Shown here: one piece after another, positions 38,401-50,610 of the stretch
How positions within the stretch are numbered: the stretch's first letter is position 1
Layout: each line of letters opens with the position of its first letter
Source of the DNA: Parasponia andersonii
Lineage: Eukaryota > Streptophyta > Magnoliopsida > Rosales > Cannabaceae
Direction: 5' to 3'
Length of the DNA stretch: 64,000 nucleotides
Assembly (NCBI GenBank): GCA_002914805.1
Contig: JXTB01000200.1
Coordinates: forward strand, 1 to 64,000
Program-made: the position numbers and the translations under genes
The notes under the pieces: generated by a model
Database searches by the model: none
What the model was told of the DNA's origin: nothing
Seen by the model: only the letters and a program-made list of their open reading frames with translations

Positions 38401-39497
38401 TGAAGGTAGAAAGTGCTCGATCATCAATTATTTCATCTGCTACCAAGTGTGAACTTTGTTTCTCCCTTGCCGAATACATATCGCTTGTAATTGATCCTAC
38501 TAAACTAACGTGCCTCTTTTGAGTCGATAAGCCACCAATTTGACTTTCATGTATTCTAGAGTACCCTAATAATCAAAGAACTTTTCTACTTCAACTAACC
38601 AATCAAGGAATTCTTCAATCATGAATAGACCATTAAATTGCGGAATCTTAATCTTCATGTGGTAGTCATTTTGTCGAGGTCCTTGAATGTTTTTGGGCGT
38701 GGCTGGTCCTTCATTGTCTTCACTAAAATTTTCATCTTGAAAAAGTTGATTTCGATGCCGCCTAAAATTTCCAAGAGGATCAACTTTGTCATGTCTCTTT
38801 CGTTCATAATTGTTGTTTCGTCTCCTAATAAAATGTTGAGTCAAATTTGTAAGCATTGTCTCCAGATTCTGCAATCTTCTATCAAGTGTATCTATTGATC
38901 CTTTGTTGTGAACTCTTCTACAGCGGGATTTTGTTGGTTAGATTCTTCGTCCGACATCTCTTTTTTTTTTTAAAAAAAAAAATTTTAACTTTTTTTCTAC
39001 TTTTTTTGTTTACTTTTGTTTTCCTCTTTTATAGGAAAGAAAATAGTACAAACTTTTAAAAATAAAGAAAAATAGAATTTCTTTTGTTTTTTTTTTTTTT
39101 ACTTTTTACTTTTTTTCTTGCTTTTATAGGAAAGTAAATAGTACAAACTCTTAAGAGTAAAGAAAAAATAGAATTCTCAAAAATCTAAACAGTAAGAAAA
39201 AAATAAAGATTACAAAAATGTGTATATTACCTTGTTAAAATAATGAAACAAATTCTCCAAAAAGGAAACTTTGATATATGCCTTTGATATACACCTCATT
39301 TTTTTTTTTTTAATTTTAGAAACAAAGATAGTGTATAGAAAGGTTATATATGGTAAATAATTATTGTAGAAAGGTGATAGTAAGGATTAGATAATGAAGG
39401 TGATGATGAAATAAGGATTTTTTTTTTGATAGAAATAATGTAGGGTGACAGTAACAGAAAAGCTCCGCCTGATACGGAGATAGGCTCTGGTACCAAT

Positions 39498-39866
39498 TGA
39501 TGTAGCGGATTGCTAAATTTCTCTCTAACTCGCGTTCTCACAACGAGAATAGAAATAAGTAAAATTCTCAAAGAGAATTTAGAAGAGAAAATTAAGATGT
39601 GATTGAAGATTGGATGATTACAACTCTTGCTAATGAAGACTATTTATACAAATTTAGGATTAATCTAAACTATCTAATAAAATAATTCTAATAAACTTAC
39701 AACTATATACCTAGCACGTACTAACTAAACAAACTTAAATAAATAAATTTTTTACCTAACACAATTTAAATAAACAAATTATTCACTTAACACACTTCAA
39801 ATAAACAAATTAAATAACTTAACACATTCTAGTTTTGGAATTTTGGACCTTAGTCCAGCTGCATGA
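39498..39866 (-). repeat. 5' LTR of the gypsy element at 34265-39866
   Basis: Starts TGATGTAGCGG and ends near GCTGCATGA; shorter than its partner LTR. Assigned by alignment with 395-854 and 34265-34703. Confidence 0.7.
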
Positions 39867-40148
39867 TCGGCTCTTAGTCAGATGATATGTCCCTGTATCG
39901 TCATCTTTTCAGCAAATAATATATACCATCGTATAAAACGTCCCAAGCTAGCCGTGACAGGCATATTATATTGCAAATCTAGTACGTCTTTTTTAGCCCA
40001 CAGTAACTCCCATACCTACCAGATCAAATTAGGTTCTTCTCTCTCGATCGAGTTACTCCACCTTGCGGGACAAAGACAGAATACATTTTAATTAACTTAG
40101 TTTATTTTTTAATACAATCATTACAATTGCATAATTAATTCGTTTCAT

Positions 40149-40222
40149 CACCTAATTTTATATCGATCTCTTAACACAACTATAAGAACCCCCTCATGCT
40201 CCAGCACCATGCATCAAAAATC
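40149..40222 (+). promoter_or_regulatory. FLA-4 core promoter
   Basis: CACCTAATT (40149-40157), TATAAGAA (40181-40188) and GCATCAAAAATC (40211-40222). ACCTAAT fits the published consensus of secondary-wall MYB binding sites (ACC[A/T]A[A/C][T/C]). It lies about 315 bp downstream of the gypsy element's end. Confidence 0.65.
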
Positions 40223-40326
40223 AAAACTCAATCTTGCAGTCTTATTCTTAATTTACTAGCTAGAAAAACCATATATTAGCTAGTTAGCCTTACCAATATT
40301 ATATCAAAAAATATAAAAAAAAAAGA

Positions 40327-41211
40327 ATGATGAAACAAGCACTCATCTTCCTCTCATTCCTACTCCTCTGTCTCTACCACTGCAATGGAGCAACTTTAGC
40401 TCACACTCCAGCCCAAGCTCCATCAAAACCCGAAGCTGAAGCCCCGGCTAAAGCTCAAACCTTAACCCCAACTAAATCCCCAACGTCGCTGCCAGCGGTC
40501 GAGCCGCCATCTCAAGTGCCACTCGTCCAAGCGCCGCCCCACAAAGCCCTCTTCGCCCCCACCAACGTCACCAGAATCCTCGAAAAGGCCGGCGGCTTCA
40601 GCGTCTTCATCCGCCTCCTCAAGAGCACCTCCGTGAGCATCCAGATCGAAAACCAGCTCAACGTCTCCAACAGCCTGACCATTTTCGCCCCAACAAACGG
40701 CGCGTTCTCGGCTCTCAAACCGGGCACCCTTAACTCCCTCTCCACCGAAGAGAAGGTCCAGCTCGTCCAATACCACATCCTCCCGTCGTTCGTTTCGCTC
40801 CAGAATTTCCAGACTCTGAGCAACCCTGTACGGACGCAGGCTAGTAACACCTTTGACTACCCTTTGAACATTACGGTCGAAGGGAGCTGGGTCAACATCT
40901 CGACGGGAATCGTCAATGCCACGATTTCGGCTACCGTTTATGAGGACAACCAGCTTGCTATTTACAAGGTCGACAAGGTGTTGCTTCCCCTGGGAATTTT
41001 CGCGCCGAGACCGAAACCGCTGGCGCCTGCGCCGACGCCGGTGAAGCCTAAGAAGGAGACTAATTCGTCCTCCTCGTCGTCTGAAGAATCCATTAGCCCG
41101 GCTGAGGCGGCGGCGGCGGATGCGTCGGAGGCCCTTGTTATGAGGAGAAATGGTGTTGTGAACATTGGAGTTGCTGTGATTGCCGTAATTTCTATGTGGG
41201 TTCAGTTTTAA
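40327..41211 (+). CDS. FLA: Fasciclin-like arabinogalactan protein, copy 4 (FLA-4)
   Basis: At 294 residues, the shortest of the six. Signal peptide about 1-22 (ALIFLSFLLLCLYHC). The module at about 23-72 is rich in Pro, Ala, Thr and Glu (EAEAPAKAQT), so more acidic than in its sisters. The fasciclin domain spans about 79-226, with TIFAPTNGAF near 118-127 and YH at 149-150. The second module is short (APAPTPVKPKK, then a Ser run). A hydrophobic tail (about 277-294) follows an Ala/Ser-rich stretch (AEAAAADASEA), a possible GPI site. The start is a tandem ATGATG after an A-rich leader. It groups with FLA-1/FLA-3 in most of the domain (SNSLTIFAPTNGAF, YHILPSFVSL) but has DNQLAIYKVDKV. Predicted secreted, GPI-anchored wall glycoprotein. 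Confidence 0.95.
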   Translation: MMKQALIFLSFLLLCLYHCNGATLAHTPAQAPSKPEAEAPAKAQTLTPTKSPTSLPAVEPPSQVPLVQAPPHKALFAPTNVTRILEKAGGFSVFIRLLKSTSVSIQIENQLNVSNSLTIFAPTNGAFSALKPGTLNSLSTEEKVQLVQYHILPSFVSLQNFQTLSNPVRTQASNTFDYPLNITVEGSWVNISTGIVNATISATVYEDNQLAIYKVDKVLLPLGIFAPRPKPLAPAPTPVKPKKETNSSSSSSEESISPAEAAAADASEALVMRRNGVVNIGVAVIAVISMWVQF

Positions 41212-41333
41212 TTTCGTTTGTTGTGGTTCAAAATGAAAGGGTTAATGGAAGTGTTGTGTGTGCATGGGACTTACTTTTAGTTCAATTGATCATGTTGATC
41301 AATCGGTTTGTCATGAGATTAATTTTCTGCGTT

Positions 41334-41352
41334 GTTTGAATTGAATTAATGC
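41334..41352 (+). promoter_or_regulatory. Conserved 3'-UTR motif of FLA-4
   Basis: GTTTGAATTGAATTAAT about 125 nt after the stop, matching the motif after FLA-1 and FLA-5. Confidence 0.35.
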
Positions 41353-43826
41353 AATGATTTCCTTAATTTTTCTTTTTCTAATATCTAATATCGTGTATAC
41401 ATATATATGTTAGTTCTCATAACATTAACTTGTTGGCAATATGAAATTAAATCAAATGTGTCCATTGCCGTCTTGATTCGATCGACCAATTAAATGCTTG
41501 TATTAATATCGAGGACTTTCCCCCCCCTTCTTTTAGGTGTCATTAATAGTCATGACTTGAATGGAAGTCCCATGAAAATTTTATTGATTAATAAAATATA
41601 TGTATATGTATATATGATTATAATGCTTGGGACATACAAAATATAACGTAATATAAGGATGGGGCAAGTATCTTTGATCTTTTATATCAAAAAAAAAAAA
41701 AAACTTCGATTTTTGAACTAAAGGCAATACTAAGTGTGTATATATATATATATATATGAGTGGCTGAAAATATGCTACATCCTGTGTACATTTTATATAT
41801 CCGTAACGTTGCTTGTACATATGCGTACCTATTTATCATTAATATTTTAAGGCCACGCTTTAACAATATAAATGCTTAATTACAACTTTATCCGCATAAT
41901 TATAACCAAGCAGCAATGATCTTTTGCTAATATCACAAATTTTCAACTTCCGCGATAGATACTCGCACTCCTCATTATCAGAAGTACCTGGCCTCACGGT
42001 GTTCAAATCATCAAAATATATATTTATAATCACTACAGTTGTAATCACGTTTGCGGCTGAATAATATTGTAAACTTTCGTTAAAATTTCTTTTGGAAGAT
42101 TCTGTTGTACTTTTTGTTTTAATAAAAACGGACTCCTCAAAAGAATAATATTAATAAAATTAGTTAAAAAGTTTTAATTATAATATAAACATAGAGGAAT
42201 ATTACAATTTCAAAATTTTCAAAAAATGAGACGAAAAGTGGATCACAAATCTAATAACAGTAAGAATTATGAGCTACTACAATTCTTCAAAAGAAAATAA
42301 TAATAAGGACTACCAATAAATAATTACTTTGATCTAGAGTGCATTCTTGGTGGGTAAGTTATGATTCCAATACTAAATAAGATTCACACCTGCTAAAAAT
42401 AAAATCAATTCATTTGCATTATTATATATCTAAATTAAAGAAAACAAATCTTAGATTCAAGATTTAGTAATTAAAATTTAAAATTTATATAGATTAAAAA
42501 TCAGATAGTACAAAAATCCACTCAAACATAGTACTACAACTAGATCGATCAAAATCTAGAATTATTAGAAAATAGAAAAAACTCATCATCACTGAACGAG
42601 ATCAGGGAAGATAAGAGAAGAAGAAAAACTAGAGAGAAAGATCAAAACACTCCATCTTCAGTCTATTATGAGATCAACAACATTAGTTTTTAGAGAGAGA
42701 AATAGAATAGAGGCCACGTTTCTTTGAAAGAGTTTTGGTTCTGTAATACTATTTTCGTAAGCCCATCCTCTTAGTATTGATGAGTAGACTTCTTTAGAGT
42801 TAATTAATTTTCAAATAATCATCAAAATTAAAAGGGGAATATTTAGGAAGAAAATAACAAAACATATATATATACATGTGTGAAAGAATTAATTTATAAC
42901 ATTTTCTAAAAAATACATTAACCAACATATGACGTCATTGTTTGAGCTCATCTATAGACCAATAAAGAGAACAAAAGAAAAAAATTCTAAGCAAAGAAAC
43001 CAAAATGTATATAAAAAAATTCGCAAATTAATAAGATCACTAAATTATGAATAAAAAAGTTTTTATGGTAGAACATTGCGCGTAAGGGAACTAAATCATC
43101 CGTATGTCATTTTTTATATCCACACAGTTAGATTTTCACACGTTAAAGTATTTAACAGAGGTCCTAATAAATATTTGTAATGGTATTTTGAATATGGGAC
43201 TTTTTTATTTTGAGTTGATTCTAACTTTTAACTTATGGGTCTATAAACATAACCGGTGAGATGATTGGAGAGTAAACTTCGAGTAAGGAATATATCTTTG
43301 AGCGTGGGCCTCAAATTGTAAATAAGAGTGATAAATATTTTTATAATTTTCTCGATATATTGAAGAAAATATTTTGAATTGTGTTTGATGAACAGAGCAA
43401 AATATTGACTGAACTATTTTAAATTTGGGTATTATCTTTTTGTTTTGATCTATTTTCTCTTTTTTTTTTTTAAAAAAAAATGTTGTATACGATATGTAAT
43501 AATAGTATGCACACATGCCATAACATACAATTACTAATAACTGAATGATGTATCACAAAATTAACAAAATTATAAGTAGGACACGATATTAAAAAACAAA
43601 GAAAAAGAAAAAAAAAAAAGCTTTGCATAAGACCAACTTTTCTCAATTATTAAAAACGGGCTTCTCAATACAAGTTACGGTTGTTCCTTCTTTTCCGTCC
43701 TCTCTAGCTCCCCAATCTCTTTTCAATTATTTCTACTTTTTAATTTTAGGGTTTAATGACAGGAAAGAAATCAACTTTTCATTAAGAGCGGATAGCTCTA
43801 TCCTCGGCTAGCTACGTAACACGTAC
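41353..43826. other. Intergenic, no gene seen
   Basis: About 2.5 kb of AT-rich DNA. It holds an A run at 41689-41703, a (TA)n run at 41740-41757 and purine-rich GAGAGAAA stretches near 42590-42710. The open frames are short and composition-driven. I recognise no gene or repeat family. Confidence 0.5.
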
Positions 43827-46308
43827 TGTAAAATCCCAAATTTTGTAACGGTAATTAAGTAATTTTGCTTCAAGAGTATTTTGGTAATTTTATATTTTTG
43901 AATTAATTAAATACAAATTAGAAATAAATTTGGTGTTGAACCTAGACAAGATAAAGTCTAAATATATTTGGGGCAAATGTGAAAAAGAAATTTCAAATCG
44001 GGGGCAAAAATGTAATTAAGGAGGGACTAAAATGAGAGAATCTTTTAAAATTGGGGCCAAAGTAGAATTTCATAAATTTATTTTTCGGTCGAATCAGATT
44101 GTGCCACGTGTCCCACTGCTACGATTTTTGAAAAATTGCATAAAAACCCCCCATTTTTTCTTTCTTCTCCATGGAAACCCCCCCAAACACCACAGACGGT
44201 CGCTGTTCATCCGAGCCTCCATCACCTGCCGCCGTGCCAGACGCGCCCATCCATTGTGTCCAGAAGACGCCGACGAACCAAGGCCCAGTACTACCGCTGT
44301 GAACCGTCGCCTCTCGCCGGAAAAATCGCAGCTGGAAGATCGCGCCACCAGAACAGTTTTTCGCCCGCGGTGCCGCCGTCCGACGTTCGATCATCGCGCC
44401 ACCACCACCGTTGGATTCGCCTCAACTCCAGCTTTGATTTCCGACTACTCTCAACCACAAACTCGGCTCCGGTAAGAAGTTGGCTACTTTAGCAATATTT
44501 TAATATTTAAATTTTGTGTTATTTTCGTAATTATTTCGGAATTGAGTTATTTTCCCGAGAAAATTATACCACGTGAAAGAGGAGTTAGAAACATGAAATT
44601 TCATGATTTTTAAGTGTTAAAACGATAACCGAAAGGTAGTTAATTTTTGGGATGAAATTGTGGTATTTTTCCAAATATTTTCAAAATATGGTATATTTAT
44701 AATTTTTGGATTTTTGATCTCATTTAGTGTTCAGGACCTCGAAACTGAGTTCTGACTTCGAATTTGGACTCAATGAGGTCGGGACATGAAGTTTGATATA
44801 AAATACCACTATTTTCCGAAGTGGCATGAAAATCGAGAAAATAGCTCGTGAATTGCACCGTTTTGCTTGCCACGGGCTGGTCCTATACCGGGACCCGTTT
44901 TCGACAAATATTATATCTAAACCAATATTTTTGAGTGTTCTGAATTCAGTGGTGACCTCCGTTTCTCAATTCGAGACTCCGTTTGAAAAGTCAACTTTTC
45001 AAGTGAACGAGACGACACTTGAACACAACTATCTGAACAACCCGGTAATCGATTGAGGATATTTCTAGCATTGTTAGCTCAGCATAATCACTATTTTGAG
45101 GTAGGGGATTCACCTTCCTTGTTTTCTATTATTTTCAAGGAATTTAGAATTTATTCTGAAAAATGAAATTTCGTGATTTTATTAAATTGAGTTATTTTAA
45201 TAGTTATTTTAATGAACTATGAATTTGTGAAACATTGTGGACTGCTCTAGATATTTTTAAATATGATTTTGTACAAGTTTTTATGCTTGGAATTTGGTAA
45301 AACCATAGAAACTATACTTTTGGATTTTAAAGTACAAAATGGATTTTTAATTAAAAATCAGAGAATGTCTAAGATGTTAAACCACTGTAAGGTTGTTTGA
45401 GACAATATATATTGCACATTTCATATGATCATGCATGAGAGTCATCTTAGACATCACGGTATTATAGTAGGCGGACTAGTACACCCGTATTCGGTAAGAG
45501 CCCGTAAACCCGCGCAGGGTTTATTTTCTGACTATCTCCATTCGGTAGGCGTAGGCATTCAGTGCCCCTCTGGGTCGGTAGGAGTTGACATATGGGTGTC
45601 CCTCTAATTTTCAGAGATAGATGTCAGGCAGATAGCACTCAATACATGTAGTATAAGTTGCTCTAGTTGTAATGAGAGGATGAGAACTCATGTGATGTAT
45701 TGATTTATGTGATGTGCACTATGCTTGTTTTATTATGTTTTTCTATCTGTTTTAACTCGGATATATATCTGGTTTTGGTTTTAGCATAGTTTTCTATAAA
45801 TGGTTTAAATCCTTAATATCTTTAGAAATGCTTTCCGGTACTACTAACCATACAAATGTTTTGAGATTTATAAAAGATTTTCCCTAAAAGGGAAATTGGG
45901 TAACCTACTGGGTAATTTATGCTCACCCCCCTACTTTCTCCACAGGTGGTATCTAGTATGACATTGGCGGTCAGCAAACGGATTAGGAAGTTATCTTTTA
46001 TTTGTAATTTGAAACTTGGTAATGCTAGGAGTGTAAATGCAAGACCCGTGTTTAAGTCTTGTTCAATAAGGGATATTACCAACATTTTTTTAGTGTGTTA
46101 TTTTGAAAATGTCTGTAACTATATATGCCATTCTAGTGTGATATTGAGGTGTGAATGATATTGCTCAGTGATATAACTGAGAATTTAATTTTCCTTAAAA
46201 ATTTTCAGTCTGTGTTTATTGGTGACTATGAACTGTGGAATAGGTCCACTGTAAAAAAAAAATTATGAAATTCCCTTTCTGCTAATACCCCGGGTTTGGG
46301 TCGTGACA
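43827..46308 (+). repeat. 5' LTR of the gypsy element at 43827-48916
   Basis: TGTAAAATCCC...GGTTTGGGTCGTGACA, about 2.5 kb. A GC-rich island at about 44160-44480, flanked by CT-rich sequence, gives 118- and 147-residue open frames that I do not call as genes. Confidence 0.85.
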
Positions 46309-48544
46309 GAAATTATGGTATCAGAGCTTTGAGTTTTAAATACCTCAGACATAGCACCATTAAACTAGATTGAAATTGTTTTTATGACAATATATATCGT
46401 TACCTCACTAATAGTTTGGTATATCTTTTCAGACTTTCAAAATGCCTCCTAGGAGAGTCTTGAGGCGCCAACTTGGTGCCGAGCCCCCTCCAATTCCGCA
46501 AGACTTTAACCAAGTTTTCGAAGCTATGCGTCATGTTTTCCGTGAGATGCAAGGTCCTAACCTTCGGCCTCAGTCTCAAACATAGCAAGAGCGTCAACCT
46601 GATCAGGCTAATCATCTTCAGAAGTTTATGCGCCTTCAGCCTAAACAGTATGATGGAACCCCCAACCCACTAGTTGCCAACGGATGGTTGTGTGAGATGA
46701 CACGACATTTTTGGACCCTGGGTACTCCTAGAGAGTTCTGGGCTGTGTTTGCTATCTCTCACTTGACGAGAAATGCCATCCATTGGTGGAAAACAATTGA
46801 GGTTATGCTAAACGTAGAGGGCGTAACTTGGGAAGAATTTGAGAGACTTTTCAAAGCGCATTATGCAAATGATGATCAACAAGCTAGAGTAGTTGGTCAT
46901 TTTGAGAGACTTACACAAGGGAATAGAACTGTAAACCAATACGTGATAGAGTTTATAGAATTGGCAAGCCTTGCCCTTAGCTCAGCGGTGAGTGACACTT
47001 ACCGAATTGCAAAGTTTAAGAATGGACTGAATCGAAACATCAACAACAGTATTGCTATTCACTCTTCTGCCACTCTTTCTGAAGTAGTACTAGCTGCCCA
47101 ACGAGCTGAAGTAGTAGAGAATGAGCAGGGTGCAAGGAAGAATAAAAGTAATGAGAGAAAAATGAACAAGAGGAACCAAAGACAGTGGTCTGCTCAGGGT
47201 TCACCTAACAGCGGAAGCTATACTAGCAGTAATTCAGCAGGTAGTGAGAGATTGAGCCCTTATACGTGTTACCACTGTGGTCAGAGGGGCCATAAGAGGA
47301 ATGAGTGCCTAAAATGTCTGCAAAAATCCCTTCTTTCTCAGGGAGGACCTCATGGAAGCTATTCTAGTTCAGCACCTCCTCAGAACACTCAAGCTAGGTC
47401 GCAGCAATCTCAGGGTATTTCTCAGGCTTTTTCATCTCCACCACCTTACCAGCACCAGTATCGCTCTCAGGGTTATACTCAGAATTTCCAGACCCCTCAG
47501 GCTTCAGGGAGTCAAGGAGGACGTGGATATGATAGCAATGGTTCGGGATCTAGCAGCAGTCGTTCTGGACAAGGAAGAGGCGATAAGAGAAAAGAAAAGG
47601 TCACTGGTCAAGCTTAAGAAATTTCTAGAACTGATGGTACCAATGAACACACTGGCCGAGGTGTTGTTAATGGTATGGTTCTTATTTCATATTCTTGGGC
47701 ACGTGTTTTTTTTGACACTGGTGCATCTCATTCATTCATATCCTTGTTGTTTGTTCAACTTTTGGGATTAGAAATTTCTGAGTTGGATTATGCCTTGACT
47801 TTGGGAACACTTTTGGATGGTGTAATTGATGTGTCTAGTGTGTGTAAATCTTGTTGTGTGGTGATTGATGGTAAAGAATTACATGCTGATTTGATTGTTT
47901 TACCAATGAAACAATACGATGTAATACTTGGTATGAATTGGTTATCCAAGTATCGAGCTATTGTCGATTGTTATGATAAGCGAGTAACTCTTTTTTGGGA
48001 TGATGGATGACCCATCATATATCATTCCAAATAAATTCTTTGAAACCAAGTCCTATTTTAAAAGCCTGTTTAGGTGGTAGGAAGAAACTTGAGTGTTATA
48101 GGAACTTGTTTGCCATCGATGGCGAAATGAGAACTTATGAACAAGACCTATGGATCCCAGTGGTGAGTGAATATCCAGAGGTATTTCCTGAGGATTTACT
48201 AGGACTACCACCATATAGGGAGATCGAATTCTATATTGACCTTGTTTCTGGAGCTGAACAAATTGAGAGAACAATTGGATGATTTCTTATCCAAGGGTTT
48301 CATTTGAAGTAGTACTTCTCATTGGGGTGCTCCTGTTTTGTTTGCCAAGAAAGCTGACGGTACTTTAAGGCTATGTGTGGACTACAGGAAGTTAAACTAG
48401 CTAACGACAAAGAACAAGTATCCTTTGTCAAGGATTGACGAGCTGTTCGATCAACTTGGTAGATCAAGATTTTTCTCTAAGATTGATTTGAAGTCAGGGA
48501 TATTGGCAGTCAGCAAACGGATTATGCTCACCCCCCATATTTTC

Positions 48545-48916
48545 TCCATAGGTGGTGTCCAGTGTGATATTGGCAGTCAGCAAACGGATTAAGAAGTTAT
48601 CTTTTATTTGTAATTTGAAACTTGGTAATGCTAGGAGTGTAAATGCAAGACCCGTGTTTAAGTCTTGTTCAATAAGGGATATTACCAACATTTTTTAAGT
48701 GTGTTATTTTGAAAATGTCTGTAACTATATATGTCATTTTAGTATGATATTGAGGTGTGAATGATGTTGCTCAGTGATATAACTGAGAATTTAATTTTTC
48801 TTCAAATTTTCAGTCTATGTTTATTGGTGACTATGAACTGTAGAATAAGTCCACTGTAGAAAAAAAAAATTATGAAATTCTTTTTCTGCCACTACCCTGA
48901 GGTTTGGGTCGTAACA
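48545..48916 (+). repeat. Partial 3' LTR of the gypsy element at 43827-48916
   Basis: Matches the last about 370 bp of the 5' LTR (from about 45940), including GTGTAAATGCAAGACCCGTG. Left limit approximate. Confidence 0.8.
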
Positions 48917-49233
48917 CGTACCATTACCAAAAGGGGAAAAAAAAAGTTGAAATGTACAATTATTCATCAAATAATAGTGTAGTAAAAAGAAGTTCCTCAG
49001 CGTTCCTGTCGATAATTGTTGGGACTTGGGGGTCATGATAATTTAACTGAACAATCAATAACAAGAAGATCACACAGCATTCTAATCATCCATGAAGTTA
49101 GCCATCTCCATCAACTTGCAAAAAATCATTATCAATCTTAATTTTTTGCTCTCCCATTTATATCAAGAGAATAATTCACATCTAAATTAGCTTTCCTAGA
49201 AAACGATGTACTACGTACTATATAGTTTTCTTA

Positions 49234-49324
49234 ACTAAAAATTACACCCTTCCACCTAATTCTCTCTCTCCCACCGCCTATAAAAACCCCTCCTCCCTCC
49301 TTCCAACAGCATCATCAAACACTT
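49234..49324 (+). promoter_or_regulatory. FLA-5 core promoter
   Basis: ACTAAAAATTACACC (49234-49248), CACCTAAT (49253-49260, a secondary-wall MYB-site match), TATAAAAA (49279-49286) and ATCATCAAACACTT (49311-49324). The predicted 5' UTR is about 105 nt. The block is closest to that of FLA-1. Confidence 0.72.
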
Positions 49325-49417
49325 AGCACTAAAACCCACATTTGCACTACCATTCAACTCATCTCAACTACCCCATTACAAGGGAAAAAAAAGAGAGGAA
49401 GAAACAAGAAGTAAAAA

Positions 49418-50431
49418 ATGATGAAACAAGTTCTCATCTCCTTATTCCTCATTGTCTTCCTCTACCACTTCACTACAACTTCAGCTCAGTCACCGGCTCA
49501 AGCGCCAGCTCAGACCCAGAAGCCGGTGCCTGCGGCTCAATCGCCAGTTATTCAGTCTCAATCGCCGGCACAGGCTCAATCTCCAGCAGCAAAACCGGTG
49601 CTTGTTCAGCCACCATCTCAAGCGCTACCGGCTCCATCTCAAGCTCCATCCGAAGAGCCCCTCGTCCATGCCCCACCACGAAAGGCGCCAAAGCCCGCGC
49701 CAGCCAATGTCACCGAGATCCTCGACAAAGCCGGCGGCTTCAGCGTTTTCATTCGCCTCCTTAGAAACACCCAAGTCATTAATCAGATCGAAAATCAGCT
49801 CAACTCCTCCAACAGCTTGACCATTTTGGCCCCCACCAATGGCGGATTCTCTAGTCTCAAAGCCGGAACACTCAATGCCCTTACTCCCGAGCAAAAAGTC
49901 CAGCTCCTACAGTACCACATCCTTCCCTCATTCGTGTCCCTCCAAAACTTCCAAACCCTAACCAACCCCGTCCGTACACAGGCTAGTAACACCGATGATT
50001 ACCCCATGAACATCACAACCGAGGGAAGTTGGGTTAACATCTCCACCGGGGTTGTGAATACAACAATTTCCGGGACGGTGTACTCCGATAACCAGCTCGC
50101 TATTTACCGGATCGATAGCGTTCTTCTTCCTCTCGGCATTTTCGCTCCAAGAGTAGATTCCCCAACTCCTGCTCCTGCTCCAGCACCGGTTGTCCCCTTG
50201 AAGCCTAAGAAGGAGCCTTCGCCTTCGGCTTCGTCATCGTCATCTTCGCCGTCCAACTCCTCGTCCTCGGCATTGAAACCACCGTCGAATTCGTCGTCAT
50301 CCGCGTCGGCCTTGATCAGCCCCGTTGCCGCATTGGATGAGTCTGGTGCTCTTAGTCTTTCCTCGAATAATGGGTTAGTGTCCGTTGCTCTTGCTCTGAC
50401 CGGCGCTGCTGTTGTTGGCATGTTGGGTTAA
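49418..50431 (+). CDS. FLA: Fasciclin-like arabinogalactan protein, copy 5 (FLA-5)
   Basis: At 337 residues, the longest copy. Signal peptide about 1-23 (VLISLFLIVFLYHF). The first module (about 24-96) is longer than in the sisters, with repeated QSPAQ/SQAP units. The fasciclin domain is about 97-243, with LTILAPTNGGF near 134-144 and YH at 166-167. The second module (about 244-300) has PAPAPAP, then long Ser runs broken by PSN and KPPSN (SSSSSSPSNSSSS), an unusually large Ser-rich spacer. The C-terminus is a hydrophobic tail (about 319-337) after small residues, a likely GPI signal. Starts with ATGATG. It shares TLTNPV and SGTVYSDNQLAIYR with FLA-6, its neighbour. Predicted secreted wall glycoprotein. 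Confidence 0.95.
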   Translation: MMKQVLISLFLIVFLYHFTTTSAQSPAQAPAQTQKPVPAAQSPVIQSQSPAQAQSPAAKPVLVQPPSQALPAPSQAPSEEPLVHAPPRKAPKPAPANVTEILDKAGGFSVFIRLLRNTQVINQIENQLNSSNSLTILAPTNGGFSSLKAGTLNALTPEQKVQLLQYHILPSFVSLQNFQTLTNPVRTQASNTDDYPMNITTEGSWVNISTGVVNTTISGTVYSDNQLAIYRIDSVLLPLGIFAPRVDSPTPAPAPAPVVPLKPKKEPSPSASSSSSSPSNSSSSALKPPSNSSSSASALISPVAALDESGALSLSSNNGLVSVALALTGAAVVGMLG

Positions 50432-50590
50432 CTTATTACTGATGGAGTTCTTTGAGTTATAAATTTGGTTGAGTTGATAGATCACTATCAGTGGTCTGTG
50501 GAATAATGTTGGTTTATTTATGTTAGAGTAGTTTAATTTTATATATATGTAAATCGTGATGGTCAGTTTGGTGATGAGAACTTGTATCGT

Positions 50591-50610
50591 GTGGATTGAA
50601 TTAATTTGAT
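50591..50610 (+). promoter_or_regulatory. Conserved 3'-UTR motif of FLA-5
   Basis: GTGGATTGAATTAATTTGAT about 160 nt after the stop, almost identical to the motif after FLA-1. The preceding GGTGATGAGAACTTGTA resembles GGTGATGGGAGTTGTAC after FLA-2. Confidence 0.4.

Larger units (their letters stand above)
34265..39866 (-). mobile_element. Ty3/gypsy LTR retrotransposon
   Basis: Minus-strand order, right to left: 5' LTR (39498-39866); primer-binding site (about 39480-39497, complement of TTGGTACCAGAGCC); leader; gag about 37730-38960 (FLDWLVEVEKFFDY and zinc knuckle CYRYGQTGHHSNQC); protease about 37400-37700; reverse transcriptase about 36450-37250; RNase H about 35730-36430 (NKVADALS); integrase about 34780-35700; 3' LTR (34265-34703). 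RT-RH before integrase marks Ty3/gypsy. Flanks TCAGC and TCGGC are a plausible decayed TSD. It is broken at many places and contains an assembly gap. Confidence 0.88.
43827..48916 (+). mobile_element. Ty3/gypsy LTR retrotransposon, perfect TSD, incomplete
   Basis: Flanked by CGTAC at 43822-43826 and 48917-48921. Parts: 5' LTR 43827-46308; primer-binding site TGGTATCAGAGC at about 46317-46328; gag from 46442, with an open stretch to 47617 carrying a CCHC knuckle (CYHCGQRGHKRNEC) and Ser/Gln-rich tail; protease about 47690-48000 (FFDTGASHSFIS, YDVILGMNWLS); part of reverse transcriptase; a partial 3' LTR ending at 48916. RNase H and integrase are absent. The protein style resembles Del/Tekay chromoviruses (inference). 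The comparable LTR ends differ at roughly 6-7% by eye, suggesting an age of a few million years. Broken. Confidence 0.9.

Noticed and set aside
44032-44492. Overlapping 147- and 118-residue open frames as a host gene
   Set aside because: They lie inside a gypsy LTR bounded by a perfect duplication at the element ends, and equivalent islands in other LTR copies encode unrelated frames.
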